DNA of 64,000 nucleotides from positions 124,001-188,000 of the forward strand of contig JASBNA010000031.1 of the NCBI GenBank assembly GCA_038087015.1. Reading direction: 5' to 3'. The DNA is from Cerrena zonata (lineage: Eukaryota > Basidiomycota > Agaricomycetes > Polyporales > Cerrenaceae). Both the position numbers and the translations under genes were made by a program. The notes beneath the pieces were generated by a model. The model did no database searches and was not told where the DNA came from. It saw only the letters and a program-made list of their open reading frames with translations. Below, piece after piece: positions 1 to 10,718 of this stretch. The first letter of the stretch is position 1. Each line of letters begins with the position of its first letter.

Positions 1-3000
1 GAAGACACGATCGAAGTCGCCCGACGACATCTTCGTGAGTACGCAGCGCCGATTTGTAGAGAGGCGAGTGATGCCCCCCTACCACCGTTGCGGACTATAA
101 ACCACATGATCCCACTGAAGGATCCCTCTAAAGTCTACTCTTGGCGTCCAGCCAAGTGTCCAGATGCACACAGAGATAGTTGGGTAGAAAAACGCGATGC
201 TTACCTGAAATCGGGCCGATGGAAGATGACATCGGCTCGTAATACATCTCCTATGTTGCTCCTGACGAAACCGGGTACCGGCGTACGAGGAATTCCACCT
301 CGACTTCGTGTAGTGGCGGACCTTAGGGAACGGAACGCGAATACACATAAATTGACATCTCCCCTACCAGATATGGAAGGAATCTTACGACGGGCTTCAC
401 GGAAACGATATCGATCACTTATTGACGGAAAGGACGCCTACGAACATATTCGTGTGGCACCGGAGCATGTAGATCGGACCGTCATGGCTACACCAGATGG
501 TAATATGGTTAGTCTGGTTATGCAACAAGGTGATTGCAATGCGGTAGCGACTTACCAGTCATTGATGAATTATATCTTTGGGCCTTATATTGGAGTCTTT
601 CTGGATGTGTACCTTGATGATATCATCATCTACTCTGACAGTCTGGAGGAACATGTTAAACATTGTAAGATGGTTATAGACATCCTAAAAAGGGAAAAGC
701 TGTACCTTAGTGCAACAAAGTTGAACTTCCTGGCAACAGAGTTTAAGGTCCTTGGACGGATTCTGGATAAAGATGGCATCAGAATGGATCCTAGTAAAGT
801 GGACTCAGTACTTCACTGGAAGGTACCCACATCGAAGGATCTCTTGCGTGGTTTCTTAGGTTCGGTCGGCTACTTGGCAGACGATATAGCCACCATTCGT
901 ATTCCTATGGGAATTCTTAGTCAACTAACTAGCAATGATGTCAGCTATAAGTGGGAATTCACTCACCAGCGAGCCTTTGATGAGGTAAAACGGTTAGTAC
1001 ACGCTCATCGAGAGCATCGCCGAGTCCCTCTTAACTACTCCAAAGGTGCACCACCAATTTGGCTCGTCACCGACGGCTCAATGGGTGGCATTGCGGGAGT
1101 TGTCTCTCAAGGGAAGAGCTGGCATACTGGCCAAGTGGCCGCATTTTTTTCGGCAAAATTGTCTTCAGCGCAGACGAACTACGCGGTACACGAGATCGAG
1201 ATGCTCGCAGGCGTCGAATCGATGCTGCGACACCGTGATATCTTGCTCGGTTGTTCCTTCACTTGGATCACAGACCATAAGGGCCTGGTCCATCTTCTCA
1301 AGCAGAGAAACTTGTCTGGAAGGCAGGCACGGTGGTTAGAAAAGATTCTCGAATTTGATTTCACAGTGGAATACGTACCAGGGGTGGATAATGTCCTCGC
1401 AGATGCATTATCTCGAATCTACACTGAGGACCGGCCGGGCACTGTTCGTGACTCAAGTGAGTACACTGAGTACGACGACGATGGGCGTACTCGGGCCGCA
1501 TTAGAGTCGCTGGCCATCTCGATACCGGTCCTGGTGGACATGGAGGCGGCTGCGGTACAACCGAAGGGCATTCGACGCAGTGGTCGTCCTACTAGGGCGA
1601 CAGTACCTCGAGCAGCACCGGCTGCTGTGACTAACGTCGCATCAGTACCTAGGGGCGGACGAGGAAAACAACGGACTCACCACAGTCGCGCTTCTCGTGT
1701 TCAACACATCACGACGGAGACCTTGTCTCCCTCACCTCCTCAGCGGATGGGTCCAAGCACGAAGGCTGCAATATCGGGGGCCGCGACAGCGGTACCTCAA
1801 CCGTCAACAATGACGGATGAACGGCCTCGACAACGACAGCGGAAGGCACCAGAAGGTGCAGAGTCGGGACGGCCGGAAACGGCGAAGGAGTTTTCGAAAC
1901 GCATCAAGCGTGTCGTGCTGAGAGTTCCTGTGGGACCTGCAGAACGACAGGAGGGCGAAGGTGAGCAACAACGTCTCGAAAAGGACGTACGTACGCTTTC
2001 ACCAGAACCCACGGGCGCTCTTGAATTTGACAGCGGTGAGAAGGAAGCGGAGGGCGTGTATTCAGAGGTTTTACCGCCCGAACGACGCTTTCTCGACCTC
2101 GTCAATACGACTGCTAGCCAGGGCATTAGCCTCGAAGACTCGCTTCGAGGACGCTACCTAGAAGATAGGTTCTATCAGCGCATTTTGGAAAAACCGACCC
2201 AATTCAAGAACTTTACCTGTACCAAGGATGGTCTGGTCTTTCTTCATGAACGGTCTAAGCCCCTGCTATGCATACCTGATGTCCGTATTGGAGAACGGTC
2301 AGCGAGAGAGGTGGTTATATCACACGCTCACTCTCTGCTGGCTCATCTAGGTCCTTACAAGACATTGGGACTTCTACGGGACCATGTGTGGTGGAAAACT
2401 ATGGTAAACGATGTCCGTCTTTACTGTGAGTCATGCATGACTTGCCGGCGTAGTAAGCCAAGTAACCAGAAGCCGTACGGGTTACTAAACCCGCTGGAAG
2501 TCCCCGCTGTACCCTGGGAGTCAATAGGCATCGACTTCGTAGGTCCTTTACCGGAGTCTCGAAATCGTGATAGCGTCTTTGACTCTATCACGGTCGTCAT
2601 CTGCTTACTCTCAGGTATGGTACATCTTGTTCCGAGTCGAATCAACTACACAGCAAAGAACGTCGCTGAGTTAGTCTTCAGCGAAGTATACAAGCATCAT
2701 GGTATTCCGCACGCGATCATTAGTGATCGGGATAGTCTCTTCACGAGTATATTCTGGACTCATTTACACCAACTACTAGGTGTCCAACTTCGTATGTCTA
2801 GCGCCTACCATCCTGAATCAGACGGTTCCACGGAAAGGGCGAACAGGACGATAACACAAATGCTACGTCAATGCATCTCGCCTAACCAACGAGATTGGGT
2901 TAGTAAACTTCCCGCTATTGAATTCGCAATTAACACTGCTCGTTCCAATAGTACAGGCTACGCCCCATTCTTCCTGAATACGGGACGGATGCCTCGAGCG

Positions 3001-4470
3001 ATGGTATGGGATAATCCACCCACTGACGAATATCCGGCAGTACGCACATATGCTCAGAAAGTAAAGTATGCGATCATGTCAGCTCACGACAGTATCCTAG
3101 CAGCACGAGCTAAGCAGACTCGTGATGCCAATCGACGTCGCTGCCCATCACCCTTCGAAAAGGGTGATCTAATTTATTTGTCCACCAAGAACATATCCCT
3201 ACCTAAGGGATTGGCTCGGAAAATGATACCGAAGTTCATAGGACCTTACAAAGTCACTGAGGATTTCAAGAATAACTCTTATCGTGTACAGTTACCCGCT
3301 AATCTGAAGCGGCGTGGAATACATGATGTATTCCATTCTTCCTTACTTCGGATCCACAAGCCTAACGACGACAGACTTTTTCCGGGAAGACTCGACAGCC
3401 AGATCGCTGAGTTGGAAGATCAAGATGAGGAATGGGCCATCGATAAGTTTATTTCTCATCAAGGATCAGGACGAATGGCTCTTCTAGAAGCCTTATGGAA
3501 GTCGGGTGATAAAACATGGGTCCCTGTCACCTCGGTTCAACGCCTAGCAGCGTTGAAAACGTACCTTGAACTATATGGTGTAATAGATGCTAAGGATTTA
3601 CCAAATGGTAAGGGGACGCCACCGAATGATGACCCACAAGTTTTCGTAGGAAGCATGATGTTTTTGCTACCTCACCAATCTATAAAAACTCACAGCAGCT
3701 GTACCATTCCTACAAGGGATCGCTTTTCCTTCATTTTAGATTTATTCCAACCAACATTCTTACCCCATTCCCACACTACAACTTCTATCATCGCTACTAC
3801 ACCTACTATGACCGTCGGTTTTAAACACCCTTGGGTCACGATATCCGACTCGGCACGGGATATCTTCATCACCGACCCCGAGTCCAACATCATCACCAAC
3901 TGGGCCGCTAGCCAATTCCTTAGCTGCTGTGCCCATGAGCGTGACCTTCGATCCGCCGCTTTCTCTGCAGACGAGATGGATCCTATCCCTGGCGGCTACG
4001 AAGAACTTCGAGTTCTCTGGAATGCCGAACCGACCTGTCCGTTTGGCTTTAGCTTCATCAACGAGGATGACGAAGTGGTCACCATCAAAAAGGACCCGAT
4101 CCCCGAGAATTTCCTTCAACCCCTCCTCGCCGCTATCAATCCTGCTCGCACTGATGGCGAGATTGATCCTGAACTCGCTCGCGGCGCTCTTCAGCTCGTG
4201 GCCCAGCAAAGCATCCGGGCAGCCGAAGCGAAAAAGCGCGCCATCACTACCCGTCTCAACAAACGCGACTTCGCCGCTGCATTGGGATCCGCTAAAAACG
4301 TAGCCTCTCAGGCTCGTCGTGCATCAAAGTCTGCCTCAGCTGGACCATCCAAACGCCTCCGCGCCGCTTCCACTTCTCGTGGTCGCAAGACCAACACGAA
4401 GCGCATTGACGATGAAGAATCGGATTACAACGACAGTGATGACGTCATGGACGGAAAGGATACCAAGTAG
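1..4470 (+). CDS. Ty3/gypsy retrotransposon Pol polyprotein (5' end outside window)
   Basis: Reverse transcriptase, RNase H and integrase of an LTR retrotransposon. The frame is open from base 1, so Gag, protease and the start of RT lie off the left edge; the Leu codon at 88 is internal, inside the conserved PPLR motif at the front of RT. The RT catalytic motif YLDD is at about 610-621. RNase H follows, with its first Asp in TDGSMGG (about 1069) and later HEIEML and TDHKGL motifs. Integrase has an HHCC zinc site (about 2320-2445), then the D,D,E core: Asp in GIDFVGP (about 2530), Asp in ISDRDSLF (about 2725) and Glu in GSTERANR (about 2835). A GPY motif (KFIGPYKV) is near 3235, followed by a weak chromodomain-like stretch (about 3430-3570). 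The frame then runs on for another 300 residues unlike normal Pol, ending in a basic then acidic tail. The enzymes are known for the family; activity is not shown. Confidence 0.93.
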   Translation, partial: EDTIEVARRHLREYAAPICREASDAPLPPLRTINHMIPLKDPSKVYSWRPAKCPDAHRDSWVEKRDAYLKSGRWKMTSARNTSPMLLLTKPGTGVRGIPPRLRVVADLRERNANTHKLTSPLPDMEGILRRASRKRYRSLIDGKDAYEHIRVAPEHVDRTVMATPDGNMVSLVMQQGDCNAVATYQSLMNYIFGPYIGVFLDVYLDDIIIYSDSLEEHVKHCKMVIDILKREKLYLSATKLNFLATEFKVLGRILDKDGIRMDPSKVDSVLHWKVPTSKDLLRGFLGSVGYLADDIATIRIPMGILSQLTSNDVSYKWEFTHQRAFDEVKRLVHAHREHRRVPLNYSKGAPPIWLVTDGSMGGIAGVVSQGKSWHTGQVAAFFSAKLSSAQTNYAVHEIEMLAGVESMLRHRDILLGCSFTWITDHKGLVHLLKQRNLSGRQARWLEKILEFDFTVEYVPGVDNVLADALSRIYTEDRPGTVRDSSEYTEYDDDGRTRAALESLAISIPVLVDMEAAAVQPKGIRRSGRPTRATVPRAAPAAVTNVASVPRGGRGKQRTHHSRASRVQHITTETLSPSPPQRMGPSTKAAISGAATAVPQPSTMTDERPRQRQRKAPEGAESGRPETAKEFSKRIKRVVLRVPVGPAERQEGEGEQQRLEKDVRTLSPEPTGALEFDSGEKEAEGVYSEVLPPERRFLDLVNTTASQGISLEDSLRGRYLEDRFYQRILEKPTQFKNFTCTKDGLVFLHERSKPLLCIPDVRIGERSAREVVISHAHSLLAHLGPYKTLGLLRDHVWWKTMVNDVRLYCESCMTCRRSKPSNQKPYGLLNPLEVPAVPWESIGIDFVGPLPESRNRDSVFDSITVVICLLSGMVHLVPSRINYTAKNVAELVFSEVYKHHGIPHAIISDRDSLFTSIFWTHLHQLLGVQLRMSSAYHPESDGSTERANRTITQMLRQCISPNQRDWVSKLPAIEFAINTARSNSTGYAPFFLNTGRMPRAMVWDNPPTDEYPAVRTYAQKVKYAIMSAHDSILAARAKQTRDANRRRCPSPFEKGDLIYLSTKNISLPKGLARKMIPKFIGPYKVTEDFKNNSYRVQLPANLKRRGIHDVFHSSLLRIHKPNDDRLFPGRLDSQIAELEDQDEEWAIDKFISHQGSGRMALLEALWKSGDKTWVPVTSVQRLAALKTYLELYGVIDAKDLPNGKGTPPNDDPQVFVGSMMFLLPHQSIKTHSSCTIPTRDRFSFILDLFQPTFLPHSHTTTSIIATTPTMTVGFKHPWVTISDSARDIFITDPESNIITNWAASQFLSCCAHERDLRSAAFSADEMDPIPGGYEELRVLWNAEPTCPFGFSFINEDDEVVTIKKDPIPENFLQPLLAAINPARTDGEIDPELARGALQLVAQQSIRAAEAKKRAITTRLNKRDFAAALGSAKNVASQARRASKSASAGPSKRLRAASTSRGRKTNTKRIDDEESDYNDSDDVMDGKDTK
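3681..3688 (+). promoter_or_regulatory. TATA-like box inside the Pol reading frame
   Basis: TATAAAAA, about 120 bases before an in-frame ATG at 3808. Its position just after the chromodomain-like region suggests that the last 221 codons could be transcribed separately. This is inference from sequence only. Confidence 0.35.
3808..4470 (+). CDS. Possible separate ORF at the 3' end of the gypsy element (in frame with Pol)
   Basis: Alternative reading of the last part of the long Pol frame. From the ATG at 3808 it would give 220 residues starting MTVGFKHPWV. The first half is mixed and acidic with Trp and Cys residues; the second is Ala/Lys/Arg/Ser-rich (about 4230-4400) and looks nucleic-acid binding, ending in an acidic Asp/Glu/Ser tail. 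The TATA-like box upstream and the change in character from integrase argue for an independent product. Unbroken continuity with Pol argues for a C-terminal extension. I do not recognise the domain. Confidence 0.35.
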   Translation: MTVGFKHPWVTISDSARDIFITDPESNIITNWAASQFLSCCAHERDLRSAAFSADEMDPIPGGYEELRVLWNAEPTCPFGFSFINEDDEVVTIKKDPIPENFLQPLLAAINPARTDGEIDPELARGALQLVAQQSIRAAEAKKRAITTRLNKRDFAAALGSAKNVASQARRASKSASAGPSKRLRAASTSRGRKTNTKRIDDEESDYNDSDDVMDGKDTK

Positions 4471-4489
4471 GACTTCTGAACGAAGGTCC

Positions 4490-4868
4490 TAGGAGGGCGT
4501 ATGTAGCAGGACCCTGTGACCCGGTTGCGAGACGAGATGAGTCGGGGACTCAGGCTCGATGACTTAGGGCTACCGGTTGGACGGTGACTCGATAGGAGTA
4601 GGGATGACTCGTTGACGGTACCGGGAGGTCGATCAGTAGCTATAAAGATTCAGTAGAGTAGTTCAGATTCGGTAGCTTAGCTTCGAATCGACAACTTACC
4701 CCAGTCTTTGCGAAGTGTGACTTGAACCGTGTGACGCGAGTGATCTTGCTTGACACCAGCGTCACACAAAGTAACCACGTGGCGATCGATTTGGTAAGCT
4801 CTCCGCCAGCAGAATAGAGGCCGCCCACCTGGCCCCACCATGTCCGTATCTCTGGTACATTATGCACT
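4490..4868 (+). repeat. Candidate 3' LTR with polypurine tract
   Basis: Just after the Pol stop comes a purine-rich AGGAGGGCG (4491-4499), then TGTAGCAGG at 4502, the expected polypurine-tract plus TG start of an LTR. A TATA-like CTATAAAG lies at about 4640. A plausible CA end is TTATGCA near 4867. The 5' LTR is outside the window, so the boundaries cannot be checked here. Confidence 0.35.
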
Positions 4869-6475
4869 GCAGCTGTCCCTCACTTTATTGAACTCGCATT
4901 CTCGCATAGGCACTGTCACTATAGCCTGAGGGCCCTGCGTGCGATTGAAAGAGAACTCTTAGATGATGTATAATCACGGGAAATAACTTGAGCTTAATGA
5001 GTGAGTATATCGTCTTACTAGTCCTGGTCGCTCTTTTTCATACCGCCCCAGATCCCGTAATGTATTCCCCTCCGGTGTTCGAAACTCTCCTCGAGCCGCT
5101 TCTTATGCAATCGGCTATAACGCTCATGATTTTGCGTTTCCCCATTCCCTAGCATGTATATTCTCTGTCTTCACGCTCACCAACATAGGTCACTCATGTA
5201 CGTTGGCTCACCTATCGACTTATCTTCTTCGGGTCTATCAACCCGGATACACATTGATCATACCCGACTGTTGTGTAGGAAAGCCATGCATTACTGTCTG
5301 GATAATTCGCTTATCTATGTCTTAAATGGACTGTACGAACGCGTGGAATCCATGGTGCACGTTAACTTGAGTGAAACTCGAGAGTAAAGACGCACAGCAG
5401 TCGCTACATCTCGTTGTCACCTCGTCCTACCCCGAATACCTTGAATAGCAGGTCAAGCTCCTTGTGTACGTCGCTCACCTTATGGTGATATTCTCTAGAT
5501 ACCGCTACTCAAGCCCGATATCAACTCAACAAAGTACTCAAATATTTCACGATCCCTAAGATATCGGAATCTCATAGCATTGGACCACATCTTGACTGTC
5601 ATTCAAGCGTTCTTGCTCCTCCCGTTTCGACCAACCATTTACCCGTCACGATTTATGCTTATGTTTTCTGTCTGTATTTCTGCGATTTCCAGTGAGTTAC
5701 AACTTCGATTTCATGTGCTCAGGTGCTAATTATCTAGTACAGATGTTTACACCGCGCCCAACCGCCGACGGTACCAGCTCCGGTACCCAATATATACAAC
5801 CGTACTATCCAACATCTTCGATACTTTAACGAAGAGGGTTGATGAACGAGGGTAAAAACATGCGAGGATGTCGGAACGGGGATAGATCTAGAAATTGCCT
5901 CGGTGAGTACTATCTGTCCTTCTTCCTTTGCACCCACCCCATCATCGAAGCCATTTGGGGACCTTCTATAGGCATAGCAATTGTAGGACGGTTTGTCGGG
6001 TCAACACAGCATTGCAACGATATCCCTAGGTCCCTAGCTCCTGCGAGCGTCGAAATGATCGAGCCGAGAAACTATATTCGTAACCATTCAGTAAACGTCT
6101 CAGATGTGTCAGAATTCATTCGAGAAACAAACCTGATCCAGTCTATGTATACAGGAACTTCGATACCAAAACAAATATTAGTCTCCCACCTAAAGCATCA
6201 AGTCACATACTCTGATCGATGTCGATGATGTCTCTCGACATTTCATGGCTATATGGCTGCCTGTATCAATAATCACGACTACGAAGTGTACTCTAGCCTG
6301 CTATCTTCCGAGTCAGCCTTTTTATTTTTTCTCTATTTGTATTTACATCTCGAGGCAATACAACTATTCATTCGCTCAGCATCCTACTACATTTTCGAAG
6401 TGTTGTGATACTAATACACAACATCGAGAAAAGACAAATTGACGTTTAGTCCCTCGTTGCTGCAGCTCCCACCCG
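4869..6475. other. Intergenic stretch, no supported gene
   Basis: Only short, poorly supported reading frames with no splice-consistent extension and no motif I recognise. It lies between the gypsy element and the 3' end of the NACHT-WD40 gene. The part from about 6350 is probably the 3' UTR of that gene, because it is also present in the relic at 13.9 kb. Confidence 0.5.
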
Positions 6476-9400
6476 TTACGCTGTCACGGTGGTTTCCATG
6501 TTCGAGGACGGTCTGTAACATTTCACCCAGTCTGTCCCATGAATAAACCCATCGATTCCGAAGTCCAACTTCCAAGGCCGTATTCGTGAGATGAAGTGAG
6601 TACAGTCTGGTGGTACCCTCTCTTCCCATAAATAGTGAGGAATATATAGCATTCGTTCATGATTGGGACCTAATATCCAACTTCCATCTACACTCCATCC
6701 CGAGGGAAGCCCTGGCCACGACCGAGACCCTGCTGTCCTCGACTTCCCCGTTGTGATGTTATGGTCCTGTGCGGTATTATCGTCCCGTTTGAGGAGGGCG
6801 GAGAGGTCCCACATTGCGATACGACTGTCATCACATGCTAACAATCTTTGACTATCAGGTGAAAATGCAATCTTGCAGGTAAATCCTTCAAAATCCACAA
6901 TTTTGACTAAATCTTGATCTTGAAGATTCCATATCCAAGGTTTCATTCTAGTGTTGTCTGAATCAGAGAAGATTGTGACCGCCAGATGGGAGTCGGGAGA
7001 GATGCAGAGCATATGACGTAAAGACGTATAAGAGATATCATTTGTGATAGTCCTGAGGAGACATCTACTGCCGACATCCCAGATCTGAAAGTTGGGGAAA
7101 GCCCAGAGGATAATGTGATTCCCATCTAGGGCATACGCCATTCCATGGATATTGTGAGTCGTTATTATGGATGGAGGGACTCTTCCTGTTTCAAGATCCA
7201 AGAATCGAATTTCATCCCGTCTTGAATGCAAGACAAAAGCAAGAACACCATCACTAGAAATAGACGCGGCGGCGTAGTAATCCTCAGCATTCTCCAGCGA
7301 CGTCGTGTATGGTCCTCGGATGAGACCGCTGTCCTTGGAAAGTACCACGGCCTTGTTCTCGTACACTACCGCAATGTGCTCTTCACCTGATGAAAGATAC
7401 ACAGGTATCTCGCGACAATCCCCAACATCACCGTCTAATTGATATAGCACGTTCCCGGTTGATGAGTAAATGACGCCATTCTCTAATACCACATAAATGA
7501 GCGCACTGTCGACACTGAAGGTTGCGCACACCACACCAGACGGATATTCCAATGGCCAATATTCGGGAATCAGTGAACAGTCAAAGGTGTTCCGAACGTG
7601 AACAACACCATTATCTGAGGAGACCAGGAACTTGGTTCCGTCAGGCGAGAATGCGATCGAAGTGTTGGATGAGGAATGTCCTTTCTGATTTGCCTTGTCA
7701 ATCGCGGTTCCATCGGCTATTTCCGTGTCATCACGGGCTAAGACACTTGCATTGTGGAGTAGGGAGGAATAGAGCATAGACAGAGATTGTGTTTCTTGAA
7801 GATACATGGAACCTGAGACGTAGAGATGTGGCGTATTTGTTCTCATGATGTCTCCATATTGGAAAAAGAAGTCTTTGATATCCCCAGCCCATAGTTCCAC
7901 GATGTAGTCCGGGTATTCATGCTTCTAGTGACACACCGTCAGATTCAGCGAAGGACACAAGTTTAAAGAATGCTAGCCTTTAGAATATCCCTGATCTTAT
8001 GAAAGTGATCTGATAGCTCGGTCGCTATGAGGCCAATCACCTCAAACCAGAAGAAGACACGCTCTTTCGAGAAATTTATCAGAGCCTGCAGAAGGGCTTC
8101 ATCGGGGTGTCTGGTTTCCGATAAATGATTCATCCATTGAGAGGAAGCATATCTCAAGGCAGGAGAGATATTCCTCTCGACTCGCTCCTCTAGGTCAGAG
8201 TAGTCCTTGTTTAGAAGATGCGATGTCTCGAAGTTGCAGATATTGAAGCGGAGCTGCTCTGACATTACTCGGAAGCAGCACACAGAGATATCTTCATGAG
8301 CATCATAGTCCACTAAGCACCATGGGTTTCCTCCGCTGCGATTCTCGTCGGTGAGATAGTCGCGAAACGATGCGTGTAGAGGACGGATCGGTTTTCCCAG
8401 GTCGTAATCCAACAGACACCGAAAAGAAGTGAATATGGATCCTAATTCCTGGCTTGACAAACCAAGGAACTGTTTGATGGAGGTATCGTTGAATGGCTCG
8501 TGACAAAATAGGATGGCACCCATAACACGTCGAAATATTTCAACGAAAGCTTCGTCCCATCCCTTCCATGCTTCTAGCACGGTACGGTATAACCCATTCA
8601 GGCCTCTGCTGTGTTCTCTACTTTCGCGAGAGAGGATACGTCCCAATTGGGCTTCAGGGTCTGGAGTGTGAAGTAAAAACTTCGACAAGGTGGACGCCCA
8701 TATGAAGAGTCCTTCCGACATTTCCGTCAATTTCTCGAGATCGTTTTCCTCAGGCCAGGTCATGGACTTGATGCAATGTACTTTGTGTACATACGCCATT
8801 CGTGACACTAGATAAGTCTGGACATCTTCTCCCGCCTTCTCTAGCGACCTTGATACAATCCCTGGCTGCTCGAATAATATGGTGTCTATATCTGTTTCAC
8901 GGCGGCTCGTTATAAGAAAACGGAAGTACGGTGGAAGTTGTGTGAATTGAGTTGATATGAGACAAAGTAGAGACTCTCTCTCGTCCATGTCTCCGCACTC
9001 GTCCAAAGCATCAAGGACGACAACGATAGGACCGTGGAGAGATCTCGCAGCATCCCGAAGAGGTTCCACGATGAGAGTCGAGAATTGAGTCTCGAGATCT
9101 TTGTTTGCAATATTGCGGTCGCGCTCGATGGCTTGGCAGATAACGGACCGTAATAGCGAATCTGAGTTGGCGAGTTGCACAGCTAGTGTCTGTACAATGG
9201 TGTCCCGGCCATCCTTGGCCCTTTCGAAAAATAAGAAAGCCCCAGCGCGACCCAATTTTTCGAGGTAGGCAGAGACGGTTCTAGCAATCGTGCTCTTTCC
9301 CGTTCCTGCCAGCCCGTGCAACCATAAAACGTTCGGTTGGTCTCCATTGACGTTGACAACCCAATCAGTGATGGCTTGTAGGTCCTCCTGTCGAGTGCCA

Positions 9401-10718
9401 GGGAGACACAGAGGTCGATCTCCAACGTTCATCATTGTCGGTCTCAAGACATTTAGGGCGTCGGATTGAACTAGACACGAAGTGTTAGCTCATGTAAGGA
9501 TATTATGTCGGGTGACATACGTAGTTGTGATACGTCTTGAGACATCTTCGCACTGACTAAGGCGATGCGCAAGTGAACCTTTGAATCGATGTTGTCTCGA
9601 AATTGGGAAAAAGCCTTCGTGAATTCTTCAATCTTTGCTGTTGGATCAGCAACGAGCTGTTTGACTAGGCGTTCTATACCATCCATAAACATCATCGTAG
9701 GGCCACAGTCAATTGTATCACTCACTAATAAAGCTAGGTTGGAGACATTCGCATACGAAAATGGCACATTCTGCCACTTGGTGCAGTAAGTCATTGAGTA
9801 TGAACCCGAAATAACTAGCATCCTCCTCGATCTTCTTCACGTCTTCAACAAAATCAAGAGTTCGATCGATGGTCCCCACCAGCTCAAGCACTTTCTGATC
9901 TGTTGAGTATTGCTTTTCGACTATCTGTGTTACTATCAGATTCATCATCGTAGGTTGCGTCAGACTCACAATACCGCACATACCTTGTATAACGATGAGC
10001 AAATTCGCCATGCAAAGTCGACCCACGGATTCAACTGTTAAGAGTAATATTAGATTCTTCGAAAGTAACGAATTTCAACTGGCATACCTGTGTCAGCTGA
10101 TCGATGGCACCTACGACCCCACTCAACGACTGCAATCGTTCAACAATACTCTTTGCCTTCCCCACGTATTTGCTACCGTCATCTGGTTGGTCTCTAATTG
10201 CTCGGGCTTCCTGATGCAAGCGACCTGCAGCTTCCTCCAAATTGATGGGTCGAGCGCTGACTATGACCGAGGCCAATGGGTTCGTATTTCCCTCTTTGAA
10301 TAGCTTTAATGCCTCTACAAGAGCAATGACCGACTAAGCATAGATAATGTAATTTATATTGGGTAGCACGTACTAGGAAACGGAGACAAGTCTGAGGCCT
10401 TGCATTCCGCTTTACAAAGAACTTGGTCGCGGAGACGGGATCGACGCTTGAGGCTAAACTGTAGAACTGAGTCTTCGTGACTCGAGGCCCTACGTCACTG
10501 TCCTTAATTCCACCCCTGATCTGGAACGGTCAAGAAACCTCGTACAAGGTGAATTCATCCCCCCATTCTGGGGCAATGTCTCGAACTTCTTTCGTTTTCC
10601 ATACTTTACTAGCATTGCTTTGTTTGTACTTGATTTGAATGTAAAAAGTTGGAGTATCTTGACTAAGTCGTCCCGCTGACCATCGTACATCGATCGCTCT
10701 GTGAACTGTAGAAGTCAT
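6476..10718 (-). CDS. C2-NACHT-WD40 STAND (NLR-like) protein
   Basis: Predicted signal-transducing NTPase of the fungal NLR type (HET-E/NWD-like), usually linked to non-self recognition. Eight exons, 1286 residues: 10546-10718, 10374-10489, 10088-10314, 9984-10034, 9726-9924, 9521-9673, 7978-9470, 6476-7924. Introns are 50-59 bases and all joins keep frame. Residues 1-130 look like a C2 domain (TFYIQIKYK, then VLQFSLKRRSR). Residues 150-310 are helical. NACHT has Walker A GLAGTGKST at about 359-367 and Walker B VVVLDALDE at about 456-464, preceded by LCLPGTR. After a helical region come WD40-type repeats (IAFSPDG, IAFSPDS) up to a C-terminal HGTDW motif. The intron at 7925-7977 needs a GC-AG donor (AAG|GCTAGC); without it the frame stops at 7963. 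The start ATG at 10718 is the first in a C2-coding exon. Family assignment is firm; the biological role is inferred. Confidence 0.9.
7925..7977 (-). other. GC-AG intron joining NACHT and WD40 halves
   Basis: On the minus strand the exon ends AAG, the intron starts GCTAGC, has a CTGAAT branch-like site and ends CACTAG. Its 53-base length and phase 0 fit the other introns. If it is not spliced, the protein ends nine codons later and the WD40 part is lost. Confidence 0.6.

Noticed and set aside
88..90. Start of the Pol protein at base 88
   Set aside because: The codon is TTG inside a conserved RT motif and the frame is open to base 1, so the protein begins outside the window.
3690..4209. Minus-strand frames opposite the end of Pol
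   Set aside because: They mirror the coding strand of a long frame and show no motif or splice structure of their own.
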